Notes under the pieces: generated by a model | What the model was told of the DNA's origin: nothing | The model's input: the letters and a program-made list of their open reading frames with translations, nothing else | The model's database searches: none | Part shown: positions 41,744 to 50,419 of the stretch, one piece after another | Layout of the letters: each line of letters begins with the position of its first letter | How positions within the stretch are numbered: position 1 is the first letter of the stretch | Made by a program: the position numbers and the translations under genes | From: Rana temporaria | Taxonomy: Eukaryota; Chordata; Amphibia; Anura; Ranidae | Assembly: GCF_905171775.1 (NCBI RefSeq) | Contig: NC_053489.1 | Coordinates: 245,827,231-245,891,230 of the forward strand | Direction of reading: 5' to 3' | DNA length: 64,000 nt

Positions 41744-42676
41744 ATGTTTACTAATTTTACAGGTCATATGGATTTCACCATCCTTGGATTTTCTCTGCTT
41801 ATGTCTTCTCCTGTTGTTTCTTTTATAATTGTACTGTTCATCTATATTTTCAATGTGGTTGAAAATTCTCTAATTATATTGACATCAGTAACAGACCACA
41901 AACTTTACAAACCTATGTACTTCTTCCTGGGAAATCTTTCACTGGTTGACATGTCTTTTACGTCGGTCACTTTACCGAAAACAATGTATATTTTCCTTTC
42001 TCGGAACAAGACCATCTGCTTTGTTTGTTGCATTGCACAGATGTATTTTTTTTTAGCAGTTGGTGTGACCGAGTCTTTTCTTCTTGCATTAATGTCATAT
42101 GATCGCTATCTTGCTATTTGTAATCCTTTAATGTATCAGTTTATAATGACACAAAGAACCTGTACTTTCATGGTTTTAGGTTGTTGGTTTGGAGGTTTCT
42201 CTAGTGTTCTTCTTCCTGTCATTCTTATATCCAAGTTGCCATTTTGCCAGTCTCATGATATCAATCATTTTTTTTGTGATGTTTCACCAATCATTCAGCT
42301 GGCATGCAGTGACATACGACAGCTTGAGCCATTTATATTCTTCACAGCAATTATTGTTATCCTAGGATCTTTTTCTGTAATAGTAATATCCTACCTATGG
42401 ATCTTATTGACCATTCTAGAAATCAAAACATCCACAGGCAAGAAGAAGGCATTTTCTACATGTAGTTCCCACCTTACCGCTATTTCTATTTATTTTGGGA
42501 CAATTATTTTTATGTATATTCGGCCCAAGTCTAAAAGTAACCTAAATTTGGATAAGCAAGCAGCAGTGTTTTACTCTGTTGTAACTCCAACATTAAACCC
42601 TCTTATCTATACTTTAAGAAACAATGAATTTAAAATTTCACTGAAAAGGTTAGTCAGAAAAAGTATTTTTTCATAA
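41744..42676 (+). CDS. Class II olfactory receptor 2, intact
   Basis: A single-exon 310-aa seven-transmembrane olfactory receptor. The ATG at 41744 gives an N-glycosylation site at residue 4 (NFT). Signatures are PMYFFLGNLS (57-66), MSYDRYLAIC (117-126), the second-loop cysteines in PFCQSHDINHFFCDVSP, KAFSTCSSHLTA (235-246) before TM6, IIFMYIRP, and NPLIYTLRN (285-293). The usual GN of TM1 is replaced by EN (residues 40-41), an uncommon change in a conserved helix position. Otherwise there is no defect and length is normal. It shares the second-loop and MYxRP patterns with olfactory receptor 1 at 12743, so both probably belong to related OR6/OR11-type groups. A chemosensory role in olfactory neurons is inferred from family; the ligand is unknown. 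Confidence 0.94.
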   Translation: MFTNFTGHMDFTILGFSLLMSSPVVSFIIVLFIYIFNVVENSLIILTSVTDHKLYKPMYFFLGNLSLVDMSFTSVTLPKTMYIFLSRNKTICFVCCIAQMYFFLAVGVTESFLLALMSYDRYLAICNPLMYQFIMTQRTCTFMVLGCWFGGFSSVLLPVILISKLPFCQSHDINHFFCDVSPIIQLACSDIRQLEPFIFFTAIIVILGSFSVIVISYLWILLTILEIKTSTGKKKAFSTCSSHLTAISIYFGTIIFMYIRPKSKSNLNLDKQAAVFYSVVTPTLNPLIYTLRNNEFKISLKRLVRKSIFS

Positions 42677-42909
42677 ATAAATTTATTGCCATACATTTTT
42701 AAATGCCTTCTTCAATTCATATATTTATTCTTAGAAGCTGGTTCTTATTAGATGGTAAAGACTAAAACTGGAATTATTGGGAAATATTCAAAGTAAAGAT
42801 TAAGACAGCAAAATAAATCTGACAGACATTCCAAAATGTCCCCACCCTATGTAAAACTGAGAAAATAACACTATAGTTACATGCTCAGGGTCTGACTTTT
42901 AAAAAGAAA
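42677..42909. other. 3' flank of olfactory receptor 2
   Basis: AT-rich, no gene. AAATAAATTTATT right after the stop could provide a polyadenylation signal. Confidence 0.4.
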
Positions 42910-43415
42910 AATCAGTCTCTGTTTTTTTATTGTTTATTTATAACAGTTTGTGAACATCATACAATGTAATACAAAAGAGGCATTTCAACTTTTGAAAGTA
43001 CAGAGCAGTGCGAATACACATGTGTGGAACTTAACATGGATACAGGTATATTCAAATAAAAGCGTTTTCCAACAATGGATAATTCAAGCAGAGTTAACAT
43101 ACCGTATCCTATGGCAAACATAACAGGAAGAAAATATACAGCTCTGAATAAAAAAAAAAGGCACAACATAATTTAGAAGGTGGCACCAGGGGGGTCAGGT
43201 GTTATGAAGGTTTTCAGATTCAAGGGGAAACTCTGAATCGTCCCATAATTTCCATATTTTATAAAAGAAGGGTAATGTGTCTTCAATCTTAGCGGTCAAG
43301 TGTTCCATCCTACGTATATCAGCCATTATTGAGAGAAAGTGATGGAATGTGGGTGGGGAGGTGTAAAGCCAATGCCTAGGGATGGCTCTCTTTGCGACCA
43401 AAAGGACCTTGAATA
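42910..43415 (-). pseudogene. L1-type LINE ORF2 3' end fragment
   Basis: On the minus strand 43401-43195 reads AKRAIPRHWLYTSPPTFHHF and MEHLTAKIEDTLPFFYKIW, the extreme C-terminus of frog-type L1 ORF2, followed by 3' untranslated sequence down to about 42910. The rest of the LINE is absent, as in most 5'-truncated copies. It belongs to the same broad L1 group as the fragment at 10075-11142. Confidence 0.65.
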
Positions 43416-43424
43416 TTCTGTGTT

Positions 43425-43908
43425 AGTGTCCTTTGCACAGTGTGCACCTAAAGCTTACCTGAATACAATTGCTGGTGTTCTCATACTAATACCACAGGCA
43501 GGGATCTGCTAGTATTTTCACTTGGTGTACTGTGTCCTCTGTCACAGTGTGAACCCAAAGCTACCTGACTACAATTGCTGGTGTTCTCATACTAATACGA
43601 CAGGCAGGGATCTGCAAGTATTGTCAGTTAGTGTACTGTGTCTTTGCACAGTGTGCACCTAAAGCTACCTGAATACAATTGCTGGTGTTCTCATACTAAT
43701 ACCACAGGCAGGGGTCTGCAAGTAGTTTCACTTGGTGTACTGTGTCCTCTGCACAGTGTGCACCTAAAGCTACCTGACTACACTTTCTGGTGTTCTCATA
43801 CTAATACGACAGGCAGGGATCTGCAAGTATTGTCAGTTAGTGTACGGTGTCTTTGCACAGTGTGCACCTAAAGTTACCTGAATACAATTGCTGGTTTTCT
43901 CATACTAA
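43425..43908 (+). repeat. Minisatellite, unit about 105 bp, left part
   Basis: Units begin GTGTCCTTTGCACAGTGTGCA and include CTGGTGTTCTCATACTAATA and CAGGCAGGGATCTGC. Copies start near 43425, 43530, 43639, 43744 and 43848. The array is cut at ACTAA (43904-43908) by the chromovirus and resumes at 50206. It lies just upstream of the hAT transposase pseudogene and probably belongs to that element. Confidence 0.9.
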
Positions 43909-44938
43909 TGTAAGGATTGTTATTAATTACTGCCGTGCAGTGTTATTTATTGTGTATGGACCGCAGCTGCAGAGGCTTGTCAGGTCTAACCACCAGGTCA
44001 CTCTCAATTTAGTTTAGAAAGTTTGGGGTTAAATCATCATATCCTCTAACCGATACCAACTCAAACTAGCTTATTACCTCATAAGCTCAAAAGGAAGGAA
44101 TAATGAGTATACTCCTTTAAGTGGACTATTAAGCAGATATTGAGATATTGATATTAATGCATATACATCCTCAATAGATAGAAACTATTTTGTTACTTCA
44201 CAATAGAGTGGGTCATAGAGATAGGTATAGTCCATTTATATCATGAGACATATGTGATGTGAAACCACAGAAATCACCAATGTAACTAGTATCAATGTAG
44301 AAAGGAAATCAGATTATATACCAAGATACTTGAGGTTCTGCTGAGAGCAGTAGTCCATGGGTTAGGGAACTAGTGATAATACTGACAGTTGAACAGATTG
44401 ATTATCAAAGATACTTGCGGTTCTGCTGAGAGCAGTAGTCCATGGGTTAAGCAACTAGAGATAATACTGACAGTTGAACAGATTGATTATCAAAGATACT
44501 TGCGGTTCTGCTGAGAGCAGTAGTCCCTGGGTTAAGATCCTGTCTGTATAGAGATTGTCAACAGTGAAGATGGAATGAGAGGATCAGTGGATGTCAGGTA
44601 GAAGTCCTCTGAGGTCTGTGCTGTCAAAGCGCTGCTGACTGTAGATCAGGTCTGGTCTCTGGAGGTGACTGAGGTGGAGCGTGTAGGCAGGGTGTTCCAA
44701 GGTGACGGCAGGTATCCGACAAAATAACAGAACACCCTGCCGTCATCTTTGGGGGTTTAAATAGCCGCAAATTCGCGGGGAAAATTGGAAGAGACGCTGG
44801 TCGCACTTCCGCGTTCCAGCGTGGAACGCACATGTCCGCGCACCGGAAGTGACGCGGGTAACCTGCAAAACCAAGCGCAGCTGTCTGAATCGGACAGATC
44901 TGGGTCTGTATGAGAGAAGTAGCATCAAAGATGTTACA
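43909..44938 (-). repeat. 3' LTR of the chromovirus
   Basis: 1030 bp. In plus-strand coordinates it starts TGTAAGGATTG and ends GATGTTACA. It contains about 2.7 tandem copies of an 86-bp unit (GATACTTGCGGTTCTGCTGAG...) at about 44325-44535. The chromodomain-frame ORF of the element runs on into this LTR. Confidence 0.96.
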
Positions 44939-45106
44939 TACTCCCCTCCTCAAGGGGGCACCACGGGTGTTCCCAGAAGGAGATGGTCGGTCTGGATATC
45001 TTTGGTGAAAAAGTCTTACTAAGCGAGGGGCATGTATGTCTGAGGAATTTTCCCAAGAATCATCGTTTTGATCATAACCCTTCCAAATATTGAAGGGTAG
45101 AAGCAC
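44624..45106 (-). pseudogene. Out-of-frame chromodomain tail of the chromovirus
   Basis: This minus-strand frame reads IWKGYDQNDDSWENSSDI and HAPRLVRLFHQRYPDRPSP, the second half of a chromodomain. The main ORF reads the first half (EYEVEKILDSRR) before stopping at 45072. The two meet at TATTTGGAAGG, where a few bases appear to be lost. The tail then continues without a stop across the polypurine tract and more than 300 bases into the 3' LTR, ending at 44624. Chromodomains at the end of integrase direct chromoviruses to particular chromatin, so this copy's integrase would lack a complete one. The LTR-encoded part has no known domain. Confidence 0.75.
44939..44955 (-). other. Polypurine tract of the chromovirus
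   Basis: On the minus strand TTGAGGAGGGGAGTA lies directly before the 3' LTR (which starts TGTAAC), fixing the element's orientation. Confidence 0.85.
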
Positions 45107-48100
45107 GTCTTCTAGAATCTAAGATCTTTTCAACTTCGTATTCCGTCTGACCAAGTATTTCCACAGGTGGAGGTGGGCAAGGTTTCCTGTTAGGGAATGG
45201 ATTAGGAACATAAGGTTTAATTAAAGAGACATGGAAAGACGAATGAATTTTCCAGTCTGTGGGTAGAAGCAATCTAACCGCATTAGGGTTAATCAAATGG
45301 GTGATTTGGAAAGGTCCCGTGAATTGCGTGCCTAACTTCTTTGAGGGTATTTTAAAATGAAGATTACGTGTGGATAGCCAAACCAAATCCCCAACCTTAT
45401 ATTCAGGAGGTGTTGACCTATGGGCATCATAATTCTTCTTTTGTCTTTGTTGAGCGATCTCCAAGTTGGAACGTAGAGTAGTCAAAGTATTTTTAAGAGT
45501 AGAAAGGTAATCATCAACTGCTGGAACAGCGTTTGGGGGGTAGTTGGTTGGTAAACTGTTTGGGTGAAAACCATAATTGGCGAAGAAAGGTGTGAATCTG
45601 GATGAAGAACTGGTTGAGTTGTTATATGAGAATTCGGCTAATGGAAGTAATTGATACCAATCGTCTTGTAGGTGTGTACAGTAGCATCTTAGATACTGTT
45701 CAAGGATCTGATTGAGACGTTCTGTTTGACCGTTGGTTTGCGGATGGTAGGCGGTGGACATTCGATGGTCGATTTGTAGACTTTTACAGAGGGTCTTCCA
45801 AAATTTAGAAATGAATTGGGAACCACGGTCAGAGATTATTTGAGAGGGAAGTCCATGAATTTTAAGGATATTGGAAATGAAAGCATTAGCTGTCTCAAGG
45901 GAAGTTGGTAATTTTTTCAGGGGTATGAAATGTGCCATCTTCGTGAGTAGATCTACTGTGACCATGATGGTATTGGCACCGTTTGACCTAGGTAAATCAA
46001 CTATAAAGTCAATCGACAAAACATCCCATGGTCTTTTAGGTATTGGAATAGATGTAAGTAGACCAAATGGAGGTTTCTTGGAATGCTTGTTTCGAGCACA
46101 AATCTCACATGACGTCACATAGTCGTAAATCATTTTAGAAAGGTTGGGCCACCAATAGTCTCTCTTAACGAGATGAGTAGTCTTGTTGATCCCAGGGTGA
46201 CCTGCTAAAGGTGAATCATGAAGATGTTTAAGTAATAGGAGTTGTAAATTAGGAGGAACATAGATTTTGTTGTTGTAAGTATAGACACCATCTGAAGATT
46301 TGGTAAGATCCTTTGGTAGAGAGGTGGTATCTGCAGCGAGTGATTGTGAGATTAATTGTCTGAAAGAGGTGTAAACTCCAATGAATCTATTAGATGGAAT
46401 AACAGAGAGTGGAGGAATCTCAGTGTTTTGATCTTCATGTAATCGTGAAAGAGAGTCAGCCTTCACGTTTTGTGAACCAGGTCTGTAGGAAATGTAAAAA
46501 TCAAACCTGTCAAAAAAAAGACTCCATCTGACTTGGCGGGCTGAGAGTGTCTTACATGTTTTTAGATGTTGTAAATTACGGTGATCCGTGAGAATGGTTA
46601 TTGGGTGTGTAGAACCTTCTAATAAATGTCTCCAGTTTTGTAAGGCGTCTTTGATTGCAAGAAGTTCCTTTTCTCCAATAGGATAATTTTTTTCCGCAGG
46701 TGATAGGGTCCTGGAGTAAAATGCGACAGGATGGAGTGGTTCGGAGAGGGTTGGACGTTGTGAAAGAATAGCACCTAAAGCATAATGGGAGGCATCCACT
46801 TCCACGGTGAAATGATACTGTGGGTTAGGTAATTCTAAAATTGGGGCTGTAGTATAGGAGAGTTTAAGAGAGTCAAAGGATTCCTGGGCTTCCTTAGTCC
46901 AGGAAAAGGGTGTCTTGGTGCTGGTGAGGGTACTTAAAGGTTTGACAATAGCTGAGAAGTTTTTTATGAATTTACGATAGTAGTTGGAAAAACCAAGGAA
47001 TCGTTGAAGAGCTTTCCTTGATTGAGGAATTGGCCAAGAGATGATACAATCCACCTTTGAGCGGTCCATCTGGATACCGTCAGGTGTAATTTGGTACCCA
47101 AGGAATGAAATGCTAGACTGGCCGAAAACGCATTTCTCCAGCTTGGCATATAGAGAATGCGTTCTAAGCCTAGCTAAAACCCATCGAACATGTTTGATAT
47201 GTTCTTCAAGTGAATCGGAATAAATCAATATATCGTCCAGGTATATTACTACACAGATGTCAAGCAAATCTCTAAAGATGTCATTTATGAACCACTGGAA
47301 TGTCGCGGGTGCATTACACAACCCAAATGGCATAACAGTGTATTCATAGAGTCCATAGCGGGTTTTGAAAGCGGTCTTCCATTCGTCTCCTGGACGAATC
47401 CTGATTAGGTTGTAGGCTCCTCTAAGATCTAGTTTTGTGAAAATTTTTGAAGTTTGGAGACGTTCGATAAGTTCCGGAATGAGAGGAAGTGGGTATCGAT
47501 TCTTTATGGTAATAGTGTTTAAGGCTCTGTAGTCAATGATAGGGCGTAAAGATCCATCCTTGTTTTTGACGAAGAACATAGCAGCACTTGCTGGTGAAGT
47601 GGAAGGTCTAATAAAGCCCTTCTTTAGATTTTCGTCTAGGTAGAGCTTAAGATGTTCAAGTTCTGGTTGTGAGAGCGGATAGATACGAGCAGTAGGAATT
47701 GGACAGTCTGGATTTAAATCTATAGGGCAGTCGTATATACGATGAGGGGGAAGAATGTCTGCGTTAATCTTACTGAATACATCTAAAAAATCCTGTATGT
47801 AAGCAGGTAAGTCTTTACAGCTTACATCTGTGGAGAGAATGGTATGTTTTGGGTAACAATTATTTTGACAGAAAGTGGAGTTTAAATTGAGAGAGTGCTT
47901 AGACCAAAGGAAAGTTGGTTGGTGAGATAATAACCAGGGTAGACCAAGAACAATTGGGAATATTGGAGATGGGATAACATCAAAAACTAGAGTCTCTGTA
48001 TGGTTATTCCCAGAAGTGACCAGTAGAGGTGTAGTCTGAGAGGAAATTGGGCCAGAAGAAGAGGTAGAACCATCAATAAAAGTGACAGAGAGTGGATTTT

Positions 48101-49139
48101 GTTTAAGCACACAGGGAATTTTATTTTCATTCACAATATTTAAATCAATAAAGTTGCCACAGGCACCGGTGTCGATCATTGCGTTGATAGTGATTCTATC
48201 TTGGTCCCACTGTAAGGTAAGGGAGACATAAATGAAACGATTAGTGGTACTTCTGGGTGGAATGGTCCTACATATATTAGATATGTTACCTTCAATGTTC
48301 CTCCTTAGGAGTGGGCAGGTGGAGACTAAGTGATCTGGAGCTGCGCAATATAGACAGAGATTATGAGCTCTACGGCGCTGTTTCTCTGCTTGTGACAGAG
48401 GGCCCTTGACAGCTCCCAGTTCCATGGGAACCTCCTTTGGTGGTGATTTAAACCTTTTGAATTGGGGGGGTAAGTAGGTGTTGCCTCTTTCAGTCTTCCT
48501 CTCTCTGAGGCGTCGGTCTATGGTGAGTGAAAGATGCATCAGCTCTTCTAGAGTTGCAGGAAGTTCCACACGTGCTAACTCATCTTTCATGGATTCAGAC
48601 AACCCAAGTCTGAATTGGTTTCGTAAAGATATATCAGTCCACTGAGTTTCTCTACACCAACATTTAAATTCGGATATGAACTCCTCCACTGGTCTCTTTC
48701 CTTGTTTAAGGCTCCTAATATTATTTTCCGCTGTTAGCTGCCTATTAGGATCTTCATATAGAAGTGACATCTCATCCAAAAAGGTCTCGAAAGCACCAAG
48801 TAATTCACCATGTTCAAGCAGATATGCGTCAGCCCAGAGCCTAGGTTCTCCCTTTAAATAGGAGACAAGGGTGAGAATGCGAACCCTGTCTGAATAATAG
48901 GTTCGTGGGCGCAAATCAAACATGAGGCGACAGGAGCTAATAAACTGACGGAAAATCTTTCGGTCTCCTGAAAATGGTTCTGGGGTGCAGACCTTAGGTT
49001 CAGGCCTGTCCCTAGCTTGGACAAAATTTTGGTTGCGCAAAGTATCATTTTCTAGGCGAAGTTCGTTCATCGTGGCTGTAAGGTTATCAACTCTTTGTGA
49101 AAGTCCAACAAGGTGGTTTGCAAGCTCTGCTGGTTCCAT
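45072..49139 (-). CDS. Chromovirus Gag-Pol polyprotein
   Basis: 1355 aa from the ATG at 49139, only 36 bases inside the 5' LTR. Gag occupies about 1-290 with a retrotransposon Gag core and one CCHC knuckle (CLYCAAPDHLVSTC, 262-275). Protease active site is DTGA (323-326). RT runs about 490-660 with LDLRGAYN and YLDD (633-636). RNase H has Asp782 (VEVDASHYALGA) and TDHRN (851-855). Integrase has the HHCC finger (LAGHPG...CEICARN, about 978-1016), Asp1044 (SIDFIVDLP), Asp1104 (SDRGSQF) and Glu1140 (NGQTERLNQ). It ends after GPFQITHLI and HVSLIKPYVP with the start of a chromodomain. Gag and Pol share one frame with no stop or shift, as in Tf1/sushi-type elements, so Gag excess would have to come from processing or turnover. 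All catalytic residues are intact; only the chromodomain is cut short. Confidence 0.96.
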   Translation of the reverse strand: MEPAELANHLVGLSQRVDNLTATMNELRLENDTLRNQNFVQARDRPEPKVCTPEPFSGDRKIFRQFISSCRLMFDLRPRTYYSDRVRILTLVSYLKGEPRLWADAYLLEHGELLGAFETFLDEMSLLYEDPNRQLTAENNIRSLKQGKRPVEEFISEFKCWCRETQWTDISLRNQFRLGLSESMKDELARVELPATLEELMHLSLTIDRRLRERKTERGNTYLPPQFKRFKSPPKEVPMELGAVKGPLSQAEKQRRRAHNLCLYCAAPDHLVSTCPLLRRNIEGNISNICRTIPPRSTTNRFIYVSLTLQWDQDRITINAMIDTGACGNFIDLNIVNENKIPCVLKQNPLSVTFIDGSTSSSGPISSQTTPLLVTSGNNHTETLVFDVIPSPIFPIVLGLPWLLSHQPTFLWSKHSLNLNSTFCQNNCYPKHTILSTDVSCKDLPAYIQDFLDVFSKINADILPPHRIYDCPIDLNPDCPIPTARIYPLSQPELEHLKLYLDENLKKGFIRPSTSPASAAMFFVKNKDGSLRPIIDYRALNTITIKNRYPLPLIPELIERLQTSKIFTKLDLRGAYNLIRIRPGDEWKTAFKTRYGLYEYTVMPFGLCNAPATFQWFINDIFRDLLDICVVIYLDDILIYSDSLEEHIKHVRWVLARLRTHSLYAKLEKCVFGQSSISFLGYQITPDGIQMDRSKVDCIISWPIPQSRKALQRFLGFSNYYRKFIKNFSAIVKPLSTLTSTKTPFSWTKEAQESFDSLKLSYTTAPILELPNPQYHFTVEVDASHYALGAILSQRPTLSEPLHPVAFYSRTLSPAEKNYPIGEKELLAIKDALQNWRHLLEGSTHPITILTDHRNLQHLKTCKTLSARQVRWSLFFDRFDFYISYRPGSQNVKADSLSRLHEDQNTEIPPLSVIPSNRFIGVYTSFRQLISQSLAADTTSLPKDLTKSSDGVYTYNNKIYVPPNLQLLLLKHLHDSPLAGHPGINKTTHLVKRDYWWPNLSKMIYDYVTSCEICARNKHSKKPPFGLLTSIPIPKRPWDVLSIDFIVDLPRSNGANTIMVTVDLLTKMAHFIPLKKLPTSLETANAFISNILKIHGLPSQIISDRGSQFISKFWKTLCKSLQIDHRMSTAYHPQTNGQTERLNQILEQYLRCYCTHLQDDWYQLLPLAEFSYNNSTSSSSRFTPFFANYGFHPNSLPTNYPPNAVPAVDDYLSTLKNTLTTLRSNLEIAQQRQKKNYDAHRSTPPEYKVGDLVWLSTRNLHFKIPSKKLGTQFTGPFQITHLINPNAVRLLLPTDWKIHSSFHVSLIKPYVPNPFPNRKPCPPPPVEILGQTEYEVEKILDSRRRASTLQYLEGL

Positions 49140-49163
49140 TACAATAATTTTCTTTATTAAGGG

Positions 49164-49174
49164 GTTCTGTTATT
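49164..49174 (-). other. Putative self-primer binding site of the chromovirus
   Basis: On the minus strand AATAACAGAAC starts one base after the 5' LTR. It is the exact reverse complement of GTTCTGTTATT in the LTR (minus strand, 50000-49990), the predicted RNA 5' end. No TGG-type tRNA site is present. Confidence 0.7.
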
Positions 49175-49175
49175 A

Positions 49176-50205
49176 TGTAAGGATTGTTATTAATTACTGC
49201 CGTGCAGTGTTATTTATTGTGTATGGACCGCAGCTGCAGAGGCTTGTCAGGTCTAACCACCAGGTCACTCTCAATTTAGTTTAGAAAGTTTGGGGTTAAA
49301 TCATCATATCCTCTAACCGATACCAACTCAAACTAGCTTATTACCTCATAAGCTCAAAAGGAAGGAATAATGAGTATACTCCTTTAAGTGGACTATTAAG
49401 CAGATATTGAGATATTGATATTAATGCATATACATCCTCAATAGATAGAAACTATTTTGTTACTTCACAATAGAGTGGGTCATAGAGATAGGTATAGTCC
49501 ATTTATATCATGAGACATATGTGATGTGAAACCACAGAAATCACCAATGTAACTAGTATCAATGTAGAAAGGAAATCAGATTATATACCAAGATACTTGA
49601 GGTTCTGCTGAGAGCAGTAGTCCATGGGTTAGGGAACTAGTGATAATACTGACAGTTGAACAGATTGATTATCAAAGATACTTGCGGTTCTGCTGAGAGC
49701 AGTAGTCCATGGGTTAAGCAACTAGAGATAATACTGACAGTTGAACAGATTGATTATCAAAGATACTTGCGGTTCTGCTGAGAGCAGTAGTCCCTGGGTT
49801 AAGATCCTGTCTGTATAGAGATTGTCAACAGTGAAGATGGAATGAGAGGATCAGTGGATGTCAGGTAGAAGTCCTCTGAGGTCTGTGCTGTCAAAGCGCT
49901 GCTGACTGTAGATCAGGTCTGGTCTCTGGAGGTGACTGAGGTGGAGCGTGTAGGCAGGGTGTTCCAAGGTGACGGCAGGTATCCGACAAAATAACAGAAC
50001 ACCCTGCCGTCATCTTTGGGGGTTTAAATAGCCGCAAATTCGCGGGGAAAATTGGAAGAGACGCTGGTCGCACTTCCGCGTTCCAGCGTGGAACGCACAT
50101 GTCCGCGCACCGGAAGTGACGCGGGTAACCTGCAAAACCAAGCGCAGCTGTCTGAATCGGACAGATCTGGGTCTGTATGAGAGAAGTAGCATCAAAGATG
50201 TTACA
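49176..50205 (-). repeat. 5' LTR of the chromovirus
   Basis: 1030 bp, matching the 3' LTR in length and, on reading, in every position. Contains the TATA box and the self-primer sequence. A 113-codon minus-strand frame within it is the LTR part of the run-on chromodomain frame and is not a gene. Confidence 0.96.
49990..50030 (-). promoter_or_regulatory. TATA box and predicted RNA 5' end of the chromovirus
   Basis: TATTTAAA on the minus strand starts at 50030. Thirty bases downstream, at 50000, begins GTTCTGTTATT (50000-49990), the sequence complementary to the primer site. The spacing agrees with a TATA-directed start at 50000. Confidence 0.65.
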
Positions 50206-50345
50206 ACTAATACCACAGGCAGGGAGCTGCAAGTATTTTCAGTTAGTGTACTGTGTCCTTTGCACAGTGTGCAACTAAAGCTAACTGAAGACAATTTCTG
50301 GTGTTCTCTTAATAATAATACTACAGGCAGGAAGTTGATTCTGCT
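50206..50345 (+). repeat. Minisatellite, right part
   Basis: Resumes with ACTAATACCACAGGCAGGGA after the chromovirus and gives one more diverged unit before the hAT coding region. Confidence 0.85.
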
Positions 50346-50419
50346 AGCTGCAGTATAATCAGTATATATATATATAAATCCCAGCTTTGTGCAGCTACCT
50401 CTCCCTGCAGGCCATTAGT

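Larger units (their letters stand above)
43909..50205 (-). mobile_element. Young Ty3/gypsy chromovirus with apparently identical LTRs
   Basis: 6297 bp. ACTAA target-site duplications sit at 43904-43908 and 50206-50210. Both LTRs are exactly 1030 bp and I found no difference reading them side by side. The single minus-strand Gag-Pol frame (49139-45072) is open for 1355 codons with all catalytic motifs. Order is Gag, protease, RT, RNase H, integrase, then a chromodomain that is frameshifted. A purine tract precedes the 3' LTR. There is no tRNA primer site; a self-primer site is present instead. The element is one of the youngest features in the window. Confidence 0.96.

Noticed and set aside
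45871..46122. Plus-strand frames across the chromovirus pol
   Set aside because: Antisense to an intact polyprotein with catalytic motifs.
49891..50232. 113-codon frame in the chromovirus 5' LTR as a separate gene
   Set aside because: It is the LTR copy of the frame that runs on from the chromodomain. It has no start context or domain of its own.
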